Part shown: positions 1 to 6,572 of the stretch, piece by piece
How positions within the stretch are numbered: position 1 is the first letter of the stretch
Layout: each line of letters opens with the position of its first letter
Assembly (NCBI GenBank): GCA_023387235.1
Contig: JAEWIJ010000237.1
Coordinates: forward strand, 1-9,572
DNA length: 9,572 nucleotides
Direction: 5' to 3'
From: Pseudomonadota bacterium
GTDB lineage: Bacteria > Pseudomonadota > Alphaproteobacteria > Rhizobiales > Hyphomicrobiaceae
The notes under the pieces: generated by a model
The model's input: only the letters and a program-made list of their open reading frames with translations
What the model was told of the DNA's origin: nothing
Database searches by the model: none
Translations under genes and position numbers: made by a program

Positions 1-97
1 GCCCTTCACGGAGCTTCCCGAAGCCGAAGCCGAGAAGGCGATCCAGACGCTCGCCGAGGTGCACGGTTTCCGGCTGAGCTTCGCCGAGGCCGCGTGA
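1..97 (+). CDS. C-terminal end of an unidentified protein (partial)
   Basis: The window opens inside a reading frame whose codons begin at base 2 and stop with TGA at 95-97. About 31 residues are visible; they begin PFTELPEAEAEKAIQ and end LSFAEAA. Nearly every codon ends in G or C, as in the real genes around it, which supports coding. The stop lies 7 bases before the queG start, and the A of the TGA is part of the GAGG ribosome-binding site of queG, so the two are probably co-transcribed. I do not recognise the family from so short a tail. A glutathione S-transferase often precedes queG in related genomes, but this end does not resemble one clearly. Confidence 0.6.
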   Translation, partial: PFTELPEAEAEKAIQTLAEVHGFRLSFAEAA

Positions 98-104
98 GGC
101 CACC

Positions 105-1280
105 ATGGCGCCGACACCGGCCGTGCGGGAGAAGCACGCAGGGGACGGCGCCATCGGGCCGCGCGATATCCGCGACGTCGTTCAGCGGGAAGCTGCCGCG
201 GCCGGCTTCAGCGCGGTGCGCATTGCGCGCATTGCCGACCTCGGCATGGAGCCGGGGCGGTACTTCCTGAAGTTCATCGCCGACCGCCTCCATGGTGACA
301 TGGACTGGCTCGAAGCCAAGGCCGAGCGCCGTCAGCATCCGACCGCCATGTGGCCGGAAGCGCGGAGCGCGATCGTGCTCGGCCTCAGCTACGCGCCGGA
401 TGAAGACCCGCTTCGATTTCTCAGCGAACGGGATCGCGCGAACATCTCCGTCTATGCAGGGCGGCGCGATTACCACGACGTCGTCAAACCGCGACTGAAG
501 CGCGTTGCGCGCGCCGTGCAGAGGGCAACGGACGACGACGTGAAAGTGTTCGTCGATACCGCGCCCCTCATGGAGAAGCCGCTCGCCGCGCTCGCCGGCC
601 TCGGCTGGCAGGGCAAGCACACGAACCTCGTCTCGCGCGATCACGGATCGTGGCTCTATCTCGGCATCATTCTGACGCGCGCCGAGATCGCGCCGGATGA
701 TGCCGAGCGCGATCATTGCGGAAGCTGCCGGCGCTGCCTCGACGCCTGCCCGACGGCCGCTTTCCCCGCGCCCTACCAGCTCGATGCGCGACGCTGCATC
801 TCCTACCTGACCATCGAGCACAAAGGGCCGATCCCGCACGAGTTCCGCACGGCCATCGGCAATCGCATCTTCGGCTGCGATGATTGTCTCGCCGTCTGTC
901 CCTGGAACAAGTTCGCGCAGGCCGCGCACGATCAGCAGATGGCCATCCGGCCCGAGACCGAGGGACCGCGGATCGCCGATCTCCTCGCGCTCGACGACGA
1001 GGCTTTCCGCAAGCTCTTTGCGGGTACACCGATCAAGCGGTCCGGGCACGCGCGCTTCATGCGCAACGTCCTGATCGCGGCGGGCAACAGTGCGGATATC
1101 GCGCTGGTGCCGCCTGTGGCTGCCCTGCTCACCCACGAGGCAGCCATCGTGCGCGGCGCGGCCGTATGGGCGCTTGCGCAACTCACCACGCACGAGCATG
1201 TGCGGGAGCTCGCCGAGGCGCATTGCCATGAGAGCGACGAGGACGTGCGGGAGGAGTGGGCAGCAGCCCTCGCCTCATGA
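105..1280 (+). CDS. queG: Epoxyqueuosine reductase QueG
   Basis: This cytosolic cobalamin-dependent iron-sulfur enzyme reduces epoxyqueuosine at tRNA position 34 to queuosine, the last step of the pathway. The protein has 391 residues; the E. coli enzyme has about 380. The N-terminal half is the cobalamin-binding domain and includes VDTAPLMEKP, whose Asp151 matches the proposed general acid of the family. A two-[4Fe-4S] ferredoxin-like module follows, with Cys205, 208, 211 and 215 in CGSCRRCLDACP, Cys231 in RRCISYL, and Cys258, 261 and 265 in GCDDCLAVCPW. All eight cluster cysteines are present. The last 70 or so residues (from FMRNVLIAAGN) look like the HEAT-like repeats that contact tRNA. 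The ATG at 105 has GAGG at 96-99. Its stop overlaps the start of the next gene as ATGA. The tgt and other que genes are not in the window. Confidence 0.97.
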   Translation: MAPTPAVREKHAGDGAIGPRDIRDVVQREAAAAGFSAVRIARIADLGMEPGRYFLKFIADRLHGDMDWLEAKAERRQHPTAMWPEARSAIVLGLSYAPDEDPLRFLSERDRANISVYAGRRDYHDVVKPRLKRVARAVQRATDDDVKVFVDTAPLMEKPLAALAGLGWQGKHTNLVSRDHGSWLYLGIILTRAEIAPDDAERDHCGSCRRCLDACPTAAFPAPYQLDARRCISYLTIEHKGPIPHEFRTAIGNRIFGCDDCLAVCPWNKFAQAAHDQQMAIRPETEGPRIADLLALDDEAFRKLFAGTPIKRSGHARFMRNVLIAAGNSADIALVPPVAALLTHEAAIVRGAAVWALAQLTTHEHVRELAEAHCHESDEDVREEWAAALAS

Positions 1281-2143
1281 GCACGCTCGTCTGCATCGGG
1301 CTCGGCTATACGGCACAGGTCTTCGCGGCGCGCGTCGCGTCACAAGGCTGGCGCGTCATCGGGACGGCCAAAAGCGCGGACGGCGCCGCGCGCATTACAT
1401 CGCTCGGTTATGAAGCACTTCCGTTCGACGGCGCGGCATCGAGCGATGCCTTGCGCACGGCTCTCGCATCGGCGACGCACGTGCTCGTCTCCGCGCCACC
1501 GGATGCGGCTGGCGATCCTCTGTTGCGTCATCATGCCGGCGATCTCCCGCGATCGCTTTCGTGGATCGGCTATCTCTCGACCGTCGGCGTGTACGGCGAT
1601 CATGGCGGCGCATGGATCGATGAGACAACCGCGCCAAAGCCGGCAAGTACACGCAGCATCTGGCGCCTTGCGGCCGAACAGGCATGGCTCGATCTTGCGG
1701 CGCGCACTGGTATCCGCACCGAGATCTTTCGTCTTGCGGGCATCTATGGTCCGGGACGCGGCCCGCTCCAATCCGTCCGCAATGGCAACGCACGTGCGAT
1801 CATCAAACCCGGGCAGGTCTTCAACCGCATTCATGTCGAGGATATCGCCAACGTTCTTGCCGCCAGCATCGCGCGACCACCTTCGCACGCAATATTCAAT
1901 GTCACGGACGACGAGCCCGCGCCGCCGCAGGACGTGCTGTTTCATGCCGCCGCGCTGCTCGAGTTGCCGCCGCCACCCACAATCGATTTCGCGACCGCCG
2001 ATCTCACCCCCATGGCGCGCAGCTTCTATTCCGAGTGCAAGCGCGTCTCCAATGCGCGCATGAAGCAAGCTCTGGGCGTCACACTTTCTTTTCCGACCTA
2101 TCGCGACGGATTGGCTCACGACGCCGCGTTTCTCCGCACGTGA
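1277..2143 (+). CDS. Atypical SDR-family NAD(P)-binding protein (YeeZ-like)
   Basis: A 288-residue soluble protein of the extended/atypical short-chain dehydrogenase superfamily. It has an N-terminal Rossmann fold with a GLGYTA nucleotide-binding loop (Gly8, Gly10, Ala13). It also has STVGVYGDHGG at 101-111, RLAGIYGPGRGP at 152-163 and RIHVEDIA at 184-191, all typical of the NAD-dependent epimerase branch. The catalytic YxxxK is missing: aligned on the following LAAE, its place is taken by Arg126 and Arg130 in RSIWRLAAE. E. coli YeeZ, as I recall it, is similar there, so this is probably a family trait rather than decay. The start at 1277 is chosen because it gives the ATGA overlap with queG and puts the glycine loop near the N terminus; an in-frame ATG at 1256 would add seven residues inside queG. 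Substrate and reaction are unknown. A direct role in queuosine synthesis is not supported. Confidence 0.85.
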   Translation: MSTLVCIGLGYTAQVFAARVASQGWRVIGTAKSADGAARITSLGYEALPFDGAASSDALRTALASATHVLVSAPPDAAGDPLLRHHAGDLPRSLSWIGYLSTVGVYGDHGGAWIDETTAPKPASTRSIWRLAAEQAWLDLAARTGIRTEIFRLAGIYGPGRGPLQSVRNGNARAIIKPGQVFNRIHVEDIANVLAASIARPPSHAIFNVTDDEPAPPQDVLFHAAALLELPPPPTIDFATADLTPMARSFYSECKRVSNARMKQALGVTLSFPTYRDGLAHDAAFLRT

Positions 2144-2147
2144 AGGC

Positions 2148-2178
2148 GCTCACATGCTCCCTAAGGAGCGGCGTGAGC
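2148..2178 (+). terminator. Two-step hairpin after the queG-SDR unit, possible terminator
   Basis: Five bases after the SDR stop codon lies an inverted repeat. The outer arms are GCTCAC (2148-2153) and GTGAGC (2173-2178); the inner arms are GCTCC (2156-2160) and GGAGC (2165-2169), closed by a CTAA loop. The arms are separated by a small internal loop of 2 and 3 bases. The sequence after it (AAATTC) has no T-run, so it is not a classical intrinsic terminator. It may act with Rho, protect the 3' end, or bind a regulator of the next gene. Confidence 0.45.
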
Positions 2179-2310
2179 AAATTCACCCAGCGTTCATCCT
2201 AAGCCCGCGCGGCCGCCTAAATCGAAGCGTACCGTCATTCCGTACTGCGTATTCGACTTCATGACGGCGCCCCGGTCTGCGCTGGCAATTGTGATCGTGT
2301 CTCCGTCGAG

Positions 2311-2323
2311 GGAGGAGGGGCGA
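2311..2323 (+). promoter_or_regulatory. Strong ribosome-binding site that decides the start at 2324
   Basis: GGAGG at 2311-2315 stands 8 bases before the ATG at 2324. The reading frame is open further up to an ATG at 2261, but that codon has no such site, and starting there would put 21 extra residues ahead of a normal signal peptide. The 180 bases between the SDR stop (2143) and 2324 hold the hairpin described above and this site; I see no convincing -35/-10 pair there. Confidence 0.75.
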
Positions 2324-3946
2324 ATGGCCCATTCGAAGCGTCGCGTGCTTCTTGTTCATTTCACACGTCATCGCACTCAGGGGATCGCCGGCGCCCTTGC
2401 CGCAGTCGCTCTCCTAGCCGCACCGCTTCCGGCACTGGCCGAGCCCGCAACCAATCCCGCGCACTCGATTGCCAACCGCTTCGCCGAGGACGCGCAGCGC
2501 GCCGAGGCCCAGCGCAAGGAAGCCGCGCGCAAGCAGGCGCAACAGCGGCGCGAGGCGGCGGCCAAAGCGGCCGAGGCCAAGGCACAGAAGGCCTACGAAG
2601 CCGAGATGCTGCGCCGCGCCCGCGCCGAAGCCGAGGAGCGCCGCAAACTGGAGCAGGAAGCGGCCCGACTCGATGCCATCCGTGTGGAACGCGAGGCGCG
2701 CGAGGTAAAATCCGCGCAGGAGCGCGCTGAAAAGGATCGCCAGATCGGGGCTGCACAAGCAGCCGAGAAGGCGCGCATCGCCGAGGAAGCACAAAAGGCC
2801 GAGCAAGCGAAGCGCGCGGCGGAAGCTTCGCGTATCGCAGCAGAGAAGGCTGCAGCCGAGGAGGTCCGCAAGGCGGAGGAAGCCAAGCGCGCCGAGGTCG
2901 CCCGCAAGATCGAGGAAGAAGCCCGCATCGCGGACGCGGCCCGCAAGGCCGAGGAAATGCGCAAGGCCGAAGAGGTGCGCAAAGCCGACGAAGCCCGCCG
3001 CGTCGCGGCCGAGCAAGCCGCACGTGCCGAGGCCGAGAAACGCGCCGTCGAAACCCAGCGCGCGATCGCGCGTGCGACGGCGGAAGAGACACGCCGGATT
3101 GCCGACGTCGAAGCAGAGGCCGAGATCGCGCGCGTCGCCGAGCGCCTCAGCCGCATTCGCGAGCAGCATCTGGCTGAGCGCACAGGTATTCCCGCCGACC
3201 AGCCGGTTGCCTCAGTCCAAGAGCCCACGCCTGCCGCCGACAGTCTCAAAGTCGCCGGCCCTGTCATCGATGCGCGCGAGGAGCGCCTGCACGAGCCGTC
3301 CTCGGGCCGCGGACGCATTGGCGGCTACGATGAGCGCCGCGATATCCCGCTGCAGCCGCCGCGCGCGCGCCAGGCCCCACCGTCGCCGTCGTATCAGAGC
3401 CCTGAGCCGAAGCTCGCCCGATTTGATGGTCACGTCACCGTGCTCCTTCAGATGGAGCCGCGCTATCGCCGTGGCCGCCGCTACGAGAGCATGGATCCCG
3501 TGCTCTGCACGTCCGCGGGCTGCTACGTCAGCAATGGCCCGGAAGAGTCGGCGAGCTTCCTCTACGGCCGCGGTGCGACGCGCTTCGGCAATGCCATTGG
3601 CCGCCGCGCCGGCGCGTGCAATCACGCCTACACCTGCGTGTTCCGCGACGTCGATCTCGGCGCGTTGCCGGCGGAGCTGCAGCCCGTCGATATCCGCATC
3701 ATCCGGCACGACCGGCGCGAGCCGGAACGCGTCGAGGCGCTCTCGCGCTGCCGCATGACGGTCAGCGATCGCCTCGCCTGCACGGGCGCCATCGAGGGCG
3801 ACGGCTACACCATGTGGGTGATCTCCGAGGCGGAGGCCGAGGACTTGCCGCCGCACGCGCTCGACAATGCCCTGGCCGCCGGCCTCGTGGACGGCGAGCG
3901 CGCGGCAGCCGATCCCAAGCTCATGGGGCCGCGCGAGCGCTGGTAG
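2324..3946 (+). CDS. Exported protein with long charged helix and six-Cys C-terminal domain
   Basis: A 540-residue protein of unknown function. Residues 1-39 form a signal peptide: a basic start (MAHSKRR), a hydrophobic core (IAGALAAVALLAA) and a likely cleavage after ALA39. Residues 52-286 are an almost unbroken Ala/Glu/Arg/Lys-rich helix with no proline or glycine breaks apart from one Gly near 142. Residues 287-365 are a linker rich in Pro, Ser and Arg. Residues 366-540 form a compact domain starting FDGHVTVLLQMEPRY, with Cys395, 400, 432, 438, 476 and 486. The even number and spacing (Cx4C, Cx5C, Cx9C) fit up to three disulfides formed after export. Similar C-terminal domains occur, from memory, in unannotated Hyphomicrobiales proteins. 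The helix resembles TolA domain II by composition only: there is no TolA C-terminal domain and no tol/pal neighbour. It may span envelope layers or act as a spacer. It stands alone on its strand and ends 1 base from a convergent gene. Confidence 0.88.
   Translation: MAHSKRRVLLVHFTRHRTQGIAGALAAVALLAAPLPALAEPATNPAHSIANRFAEDAQRAEAQRKEAARKQAQQRREAAAKAAEAKAQKAYEAEMLRRARAEAEERRKLEQEAARLDAIRVEREAREVKSAQERAEKDRQIGAAQAAEKARIAEEAQKAEQAKRAAEASRIAAEKAAAEEVRKAEEAKRAEVARKIEEEARIADAARKAEEMRKAEEVRKADEARRVAAEQAARAEAEKRAVETQRAIARATAEETRRIADVEAEAEIARVAERLSRIREQHLAERTGIPADQPVASVQEPTPAADSLKVAGPVIDAREERLHEPSSGRGRIGGYDERRDIPLQPPRARQAPPSPSYQSPEPKLARFDGHVTVLLQMEPRYRRGRRYESMDPVLCTSAGCYVSNGPEESASFLYGRGATRFGNAIGRRAGACNHAYTCVFRDVDLGALPAELQPVDIRIIRHDRREPERVEALSRCRMTVSDRLACTGAIEGDGYTMWVISEAEAEDLPPHALDNALAAGLVDGERAAADPKLMGPRERW
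2942..2995 (+). repeat. Three imperfect 18-bp tandem repeats inside the helix region
   Basis: Units at 2942-2959, 2960-2977 and 2978-2995 each begin CGCAARGCCGA and encode RKAEEM, RKAEEV and RKADEA (residues 207-224 of the exported protein). The six-residue period does not match a coiled-coil heptad. Looser versions (RKAEEAK, RKIEEEA) lie just upstream, which suggests the helix grew by local duplication. Confidence 0.7.
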
Positions 3947-3947
3947 C

Positions 3948-4760
3948 TCACGCGGCGTACGACACACCCGCGAGGCCTTCGAGCGCGCGGATCATCAAGT
4001 CGAGGTCCTCGGGCCGCGAGAGACGATGCTCGCCGTCCGGGACCGCCGACACCCGCACGTGATCGCCCGAAAGGTGCGCGACGAGATCGAGCGTGTGCTC
4101 CCAGGGCACATCCGGATCGAGCAATCCGTGCAGCACGTGGATCGGCCGACCCGGATCGAGGGGCGCGTCGCCGATGAGGTGATCGCGCCCGTCCTCGATG
4201 AGGCGCCGCGAGATCGCATAGTCGCCATCACCGTACTTCGAGGGCCTAAGATAAACGCCCTTCTCCATGATCTCGCGGCGCACGTTCTCGGGAAAGCGCG
4301 CCCACATGAGGCGCTCCGTCATGTCCCAGGCCGGCGCGATCAGCAGCAGCCCCTTGATGCGCGCGGCCTCGGCGGGCGCATCGCGCATGAGCGCGCGTAG
4401 CACCAGGAGCGCGATGTAGCCGCCCATGCTCGAGCCAACGAGGATCTGCGGCCCTCGCGTCACCTGCCGGAAGACGGCGAGCGCCTCCTCGAGCCATGCG
4501 CCGATGGTGCCATCCTCGAAGCGGCCGGACGATTGGCCGTGGCCTGAATAGTCGAATCGCGTGCAGGGATGGCCGTGCGCCCGCGCCCAGTCGGCGAGAA
4601 CCGAAGCCTTGGTGCTCGTCATCTCCGACTTGAGCCCCGAGAGCCACATGACCGCCGGCTCCTTTCCGGGTGTGCCGGGCTCCGCGATATAGGCGATGCG
4701 GCGCTCTGACACGCCACCGGATGCGCCGATGCGCAGAAATTGTGGTTCGGCCTCCGCCAT
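3948..4760 (-). CDS. ABHD10-like alpha/beta hydrolase
   Basis: A 270-residue cytosolic serine hydrolase with the alpha/beta hydrolase fold. The nucleophile elbow is GSSMG (109-113) with Ser111. The acid is probably Asp215 or Asp217 in LLDPDVPW. The catalytic histidine is His245 in DGEHRLS. The N-terminal pattern MWLSGLKSEMTSTKA, then RFDYSGHGQSSG (68-79) and a WLEEAL helix, resembles ABHD10, the mitochondrial S-depalmitoylase and glucuronide esterase of animals, and its alphaproteobacterial relatives. The substrate here is not known; thioester or carboxyl-ester cleavage is likely. The ATG at 4760 has GAGGG eight bases upstream. The frame stays open into the glycosyltransferase gene, but that extension lacks family sequence and is rejected. 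The gene is divergent from the glycosyltransferase and convergent with the exported helix protein. Confidence 0.9.
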   Translation of the reverse strand: MAEAEPQFLRIGASGGVSERRIAYIAEPGTPGKEPAVMWLSGLKSEMTSTKASVLADWARAHGHPCTRFDYSGHGQSSGRFEDGTIGAWLEEALAVFRQVTRGPQILVGSSMGGYIALLVLRALMRDAPAEAARIKGLLLIAPAWDMTERLMWARFPENVRREIMEKGVYLRPSKYGDGDYAISRRLIEDGRDHLIGDAPLDPGRPIHVLHGLLDPDVPWEHTLDLVAHLSGDHVRVSAVPDGEHRLSRPEDLDLMIRALEGLAGVSYAA

Positions 4761-4768
4761 CCTATAAA
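4740..4768 (+). promoter_or_regulatory. Candidate promoter of the glycosyltransferase gene
   Basis: TATAAA at 4763-4768 matches the sigma-70 -10 box at five of six bases and stands out in GC-rich DNA. TTGTGG at 4740-4745, exactly 17 bases upstream, matches the -35 box at four of six. A transcript would start near 4775 and leave a leader of about 35-50 bases. The -35 half lies inside the first codons of the divergent hydrolase gene, so the two genes would share regulatory DNA. Confidence 0.4.
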
Positions 4769-4823
4769 CCCTCGACTTCGTGAGCCGCGCGGGCTCTTCC
4801 TGCGCCACATGACAGCCGGACGC

Positions 4824-6029
4824 ATGGCCGACCTCGCGCCAACCATACTTCAGATCGTGCCGCGGCTCGACACCGGCGGCGCCGAGCTCTCCACCATCGA
4901 GATCGTCGAGGCGCTCGTGCGGGCCGGCGCGCGGGCGCTCGTCGCCACCGACGGGGGGCGCATGGCCGAGCGCATCACGGCGCTCGGCGGCGAGATAATC
5001 CTCATGCCGCTCGAGAGCAAGAACCCGGCGACCATTCTGGCCAATGGCCGCCGCCTCGCGCGCCTCGCCCGCGCGCGCTCGGTTGCGCTGCTTCATGCCC
5101 GCAGCCGCGCGCCCGCATGGAGCGCGCTGATGGCAGCGCGAAGCACGCGCGTGCCGTTCGTCACGACCTATCACGGCGCGTATGGCGAGCGCGGACGCCT
5201 CAAGCGGCTCTACAATAGCGTCATGGCACGCGGCGACGTCGTCATCGCCAACTCGCGCTACACCGCCGATCTGATCGTCGGGCGTTATGGCGCGCTCGCA
5301 GGCACACCGTGGATCATTCCGCGCGGCGTCGACATCGCGCGCTTCTCGCCCTCAGCCATCGACGAGGGGCGCCGCGCGCGGCTGCGGGAAGCGTGGGCTG
5401 TGAGACCGGATCAGCGCGTGATCCTCCACGCCGCGCGGCTCACGACCTGGAAAGGCCAGCAGAGCCTGATCGACGCCGTCGCGCGCCTCAATGCCGAAGG
5501 GCGGCTCGGCGATGCCATCCTGATCCTCGCCGGTGATGCGCAAGGCCGCGAGGAGTACGCCAACGGTTTGCGCCGACGCGCCGCCGAGCAGGGCATTGCC
5601 GATTGTGTGCGGCTCGTCGGGCACGTCGAGGACATCGCCGCCGCCTTCGCCGTCGCGCATGTGACGGTGGTTGCCTCCATCGAGCCCGAAGCTTTCGGCC
5701 GCGCGGCCGCGGAGGCCCTCGCCGTCGGCTGCCCGACGATCACAACGAATATCGGCGCGCCGCCCGAGATCGTGCTCGCGCCGCCCGAGGTTGCTCCCGA
5801 CGAGCGCACGGGCTGGCATGTGCCACCGGGCGACGCGCCGACGCTCGCCGACGCCATTGCCGAGGCGCTCGCCATGCCGGAAGCGGCACGCGAGGCCATG
5901 AGCGCCCGCGCCATCGCCTCGATCGCCGCGCGCTTTACCGTCGGCGCCATGCAGCGCCAGACGCTCGCGGTCTACGACAGCCTGCTCGGGACGGATCTTG
6001 CGCCGCGATTTTCCGACGCGCGGGGATGA
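4824..6029 (+). CDS. GT4-family glycosyltransferase
   Basis: A 401-residue GT-B-fold retaining glycosyltransferase of family GT4, probably acting at the cytosolic face of the inner membrane in lipopolysaccharide, exopolysaccharide or glycolipid synthesis. The N-terminal domain opens with ILQIVPRLDTGGAE, the glycine-rich loop of the family. IIPRGVD (Pro166-Asp170) marks the linker between the domains. Arg205 and Lys210 in HAARLTTWKG fit the residues that hold the donor diphosphate. The EX7E motif is Glu289 and Glu297 in EAFGRAAAE. There is no signal peptide or clear membrane segment. Donor and acceptor cannot be read from the sequence. The start at 4824 gives a normal N terminus and has GGA close upstream; ATG at 4809 is an alternative, and an ATG at 4740 would overlap the hydrolase start and is unlikely. 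No other polysaccharide gene lies nearby. Confidence 0.9.
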   Translation: MADLAPTILQIVPRLDTGGAELSTIEIVEALVRAGARALVATDGGRMAERITALGGEIILMPLESKNPATILANGRRLARLARARSVALLHARSRAPAWSALMAARSTRVPFVTTYHGAYGERGRLKRLYNSVMARGDVVIANSRYTADLIVGRYGALAGTPWIIPRGVDIARFSPSAIDEGRRARLREAWAVRPDQRVILHAARLTTWKGQQSLIDAVARLNAEGRLGDAILILAGDAQGREEYANGLRRRAAEQGIADCVRLVGHVEDIAAAFAVAHVTVVASIEPEAFGRAAAEALAVGCPTITTNIGAPPEIVLAPPEVAPDERTGWHVPPGDAPTLADAIAEALAMPEAAREAMSARAIASIAARFTVGAMQRQTLAVYDSLLGTDLAPRFSDARG

Positions 6030-6039
6030 CTGCGGCGGT

Positions 6040-6066
6040 TTGACAGTTTCGGGCGCAGGTGAAAAT
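6040..6066 (+). promoter_or_regulatory. Candidate promoter of the cupin-CMD pair
   Basis: A perfect TTGACA lies at 6040-6045, just after the glycosyltransferase stop. The best -10 match is GAAAAT at 6061-6066 (four of six bases), at a short 15-base spacing. A separate promoter would make the cupin pair independent of the glycosyltransferase gene 91 bases upstream. The weak -10 box keeps this tentative. Confidence 0.33.
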
Positions 6067-6120
6067 CTTGGATCGCGCCTCAGCGCCAATCCAGAACATT
6101 GAATTAGGGAGCTCGCCGCC

Positions 6121-6531
6121 ATGGTCGCCACCACGCCCTTTCTCAAGGATTCCGACAAGCTCGACCCTCTCGCCTCGCGCTATCTCGATGTCGCGGCGCT
6201 GCCATGGCAGGAGACGCGCTTTCCCGGCGTCGACATGAAGGTTCTGGTCGAGGACAAGGAGAGCGGGCTCGTCACCGCGCTCTTCCGCTTCGCGCCCGGC
6301 ACGCAGCTTCCCTATCACGAGCACGTCGAGATCGAGCAAACCTGGGTGCTCGAAGGCACGCTCGAGGATGAGGAGGGCATCGCGTCCGCCGGCAATTTCG
6401 TCTGGCGCCCGGCCGGCAATCGCCACAATGCCCATTCGCCGAACGGCTGCCTCGTGCTCTCGATCTTCCTCAAGCCCAACAAGTTCCTCGACAAGGACAC
6501 GACAGGCTGGAACACCAAGGGCGGCACCTGA
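6121..6531 (+). CDS. Single-domain cupin protein, ChrR-like cupin type
   Basis: A 136-residue cytosolic cupin, probably a mononuclear metalloprotein. Motif 1 matches the family pattern exactly: Gly60, five residues, His66-x-His68, three residues, Glu72, six residues, Gly79. Motif 2 is also good: Gly91, five residues, Pro97-x-Gly99, two residues, His102. The four metal ligands are thus His66, His68, Glu72 and His102, which would suit Fe, Mn or Zn. The overall type (LPYHEHVEIEQTWVLEG, then FVWRPAGNRH) resembles the ChrR/acetylacetone-dioxygenase-like cupins, many of which are small dioxygenases or sensors. It lacks the N-terminal anti-sigma zinc domain of ChrR, and no sigma factor gene is adjacent. 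AGGGAG lies about ten bases before the ATG. The next gene begins 41 bases after its stop. Substrate unknown. Confidence 0.88.
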   Translation: MVATTPFLKDSDKLDPLASRYLDVAALPWQETRFPGVDMKVLVEDKESGLVTALFRFAPGTQLPYHEHVEIEQTWVLEGTLEDEEGIASAGNFVWRPAGNRHNAHSPNGCLVLSIFLKPNKFLDKDTTGWNTKGGT

Positions 6532-6572
6532 GACCCACTACACACAAGAACAACAGATAGGACATCCCGCCC

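Noticed and set aside
6..1229. 407-codon open frame on the - strand across queG
   Set aside because: It is antisense to a clear queG with all cluster cysteines, and its translation shows no family pattern. Long antisense frames are expected in GC-rich coding DNA.
2414..3169. Several long antisense frames (Leu/Gly/Ala-rich or Ser/Ala/Arg-rich) across the helix region
   Set aside because: They mirror the repetitive GCC/GAG/CGC codons of the exported protein and have no start context or domain.
2324..3946. TolA identity for the exported helix protein
   Set aside because: Only the composition of the helix is similar. The C-terminal domain differs, a cleavable signal peptide replaces the membrane anchor, and no tol or pal gene is nearby.
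4761..5174. N-terminal extension of the hydrolase frame to 408 residues
   Set aside because: The added part is antisense to the glycosyltransferase N-terminal domain and shows no hydrolase sequence; the ATG at 4760 gives a family-like length.
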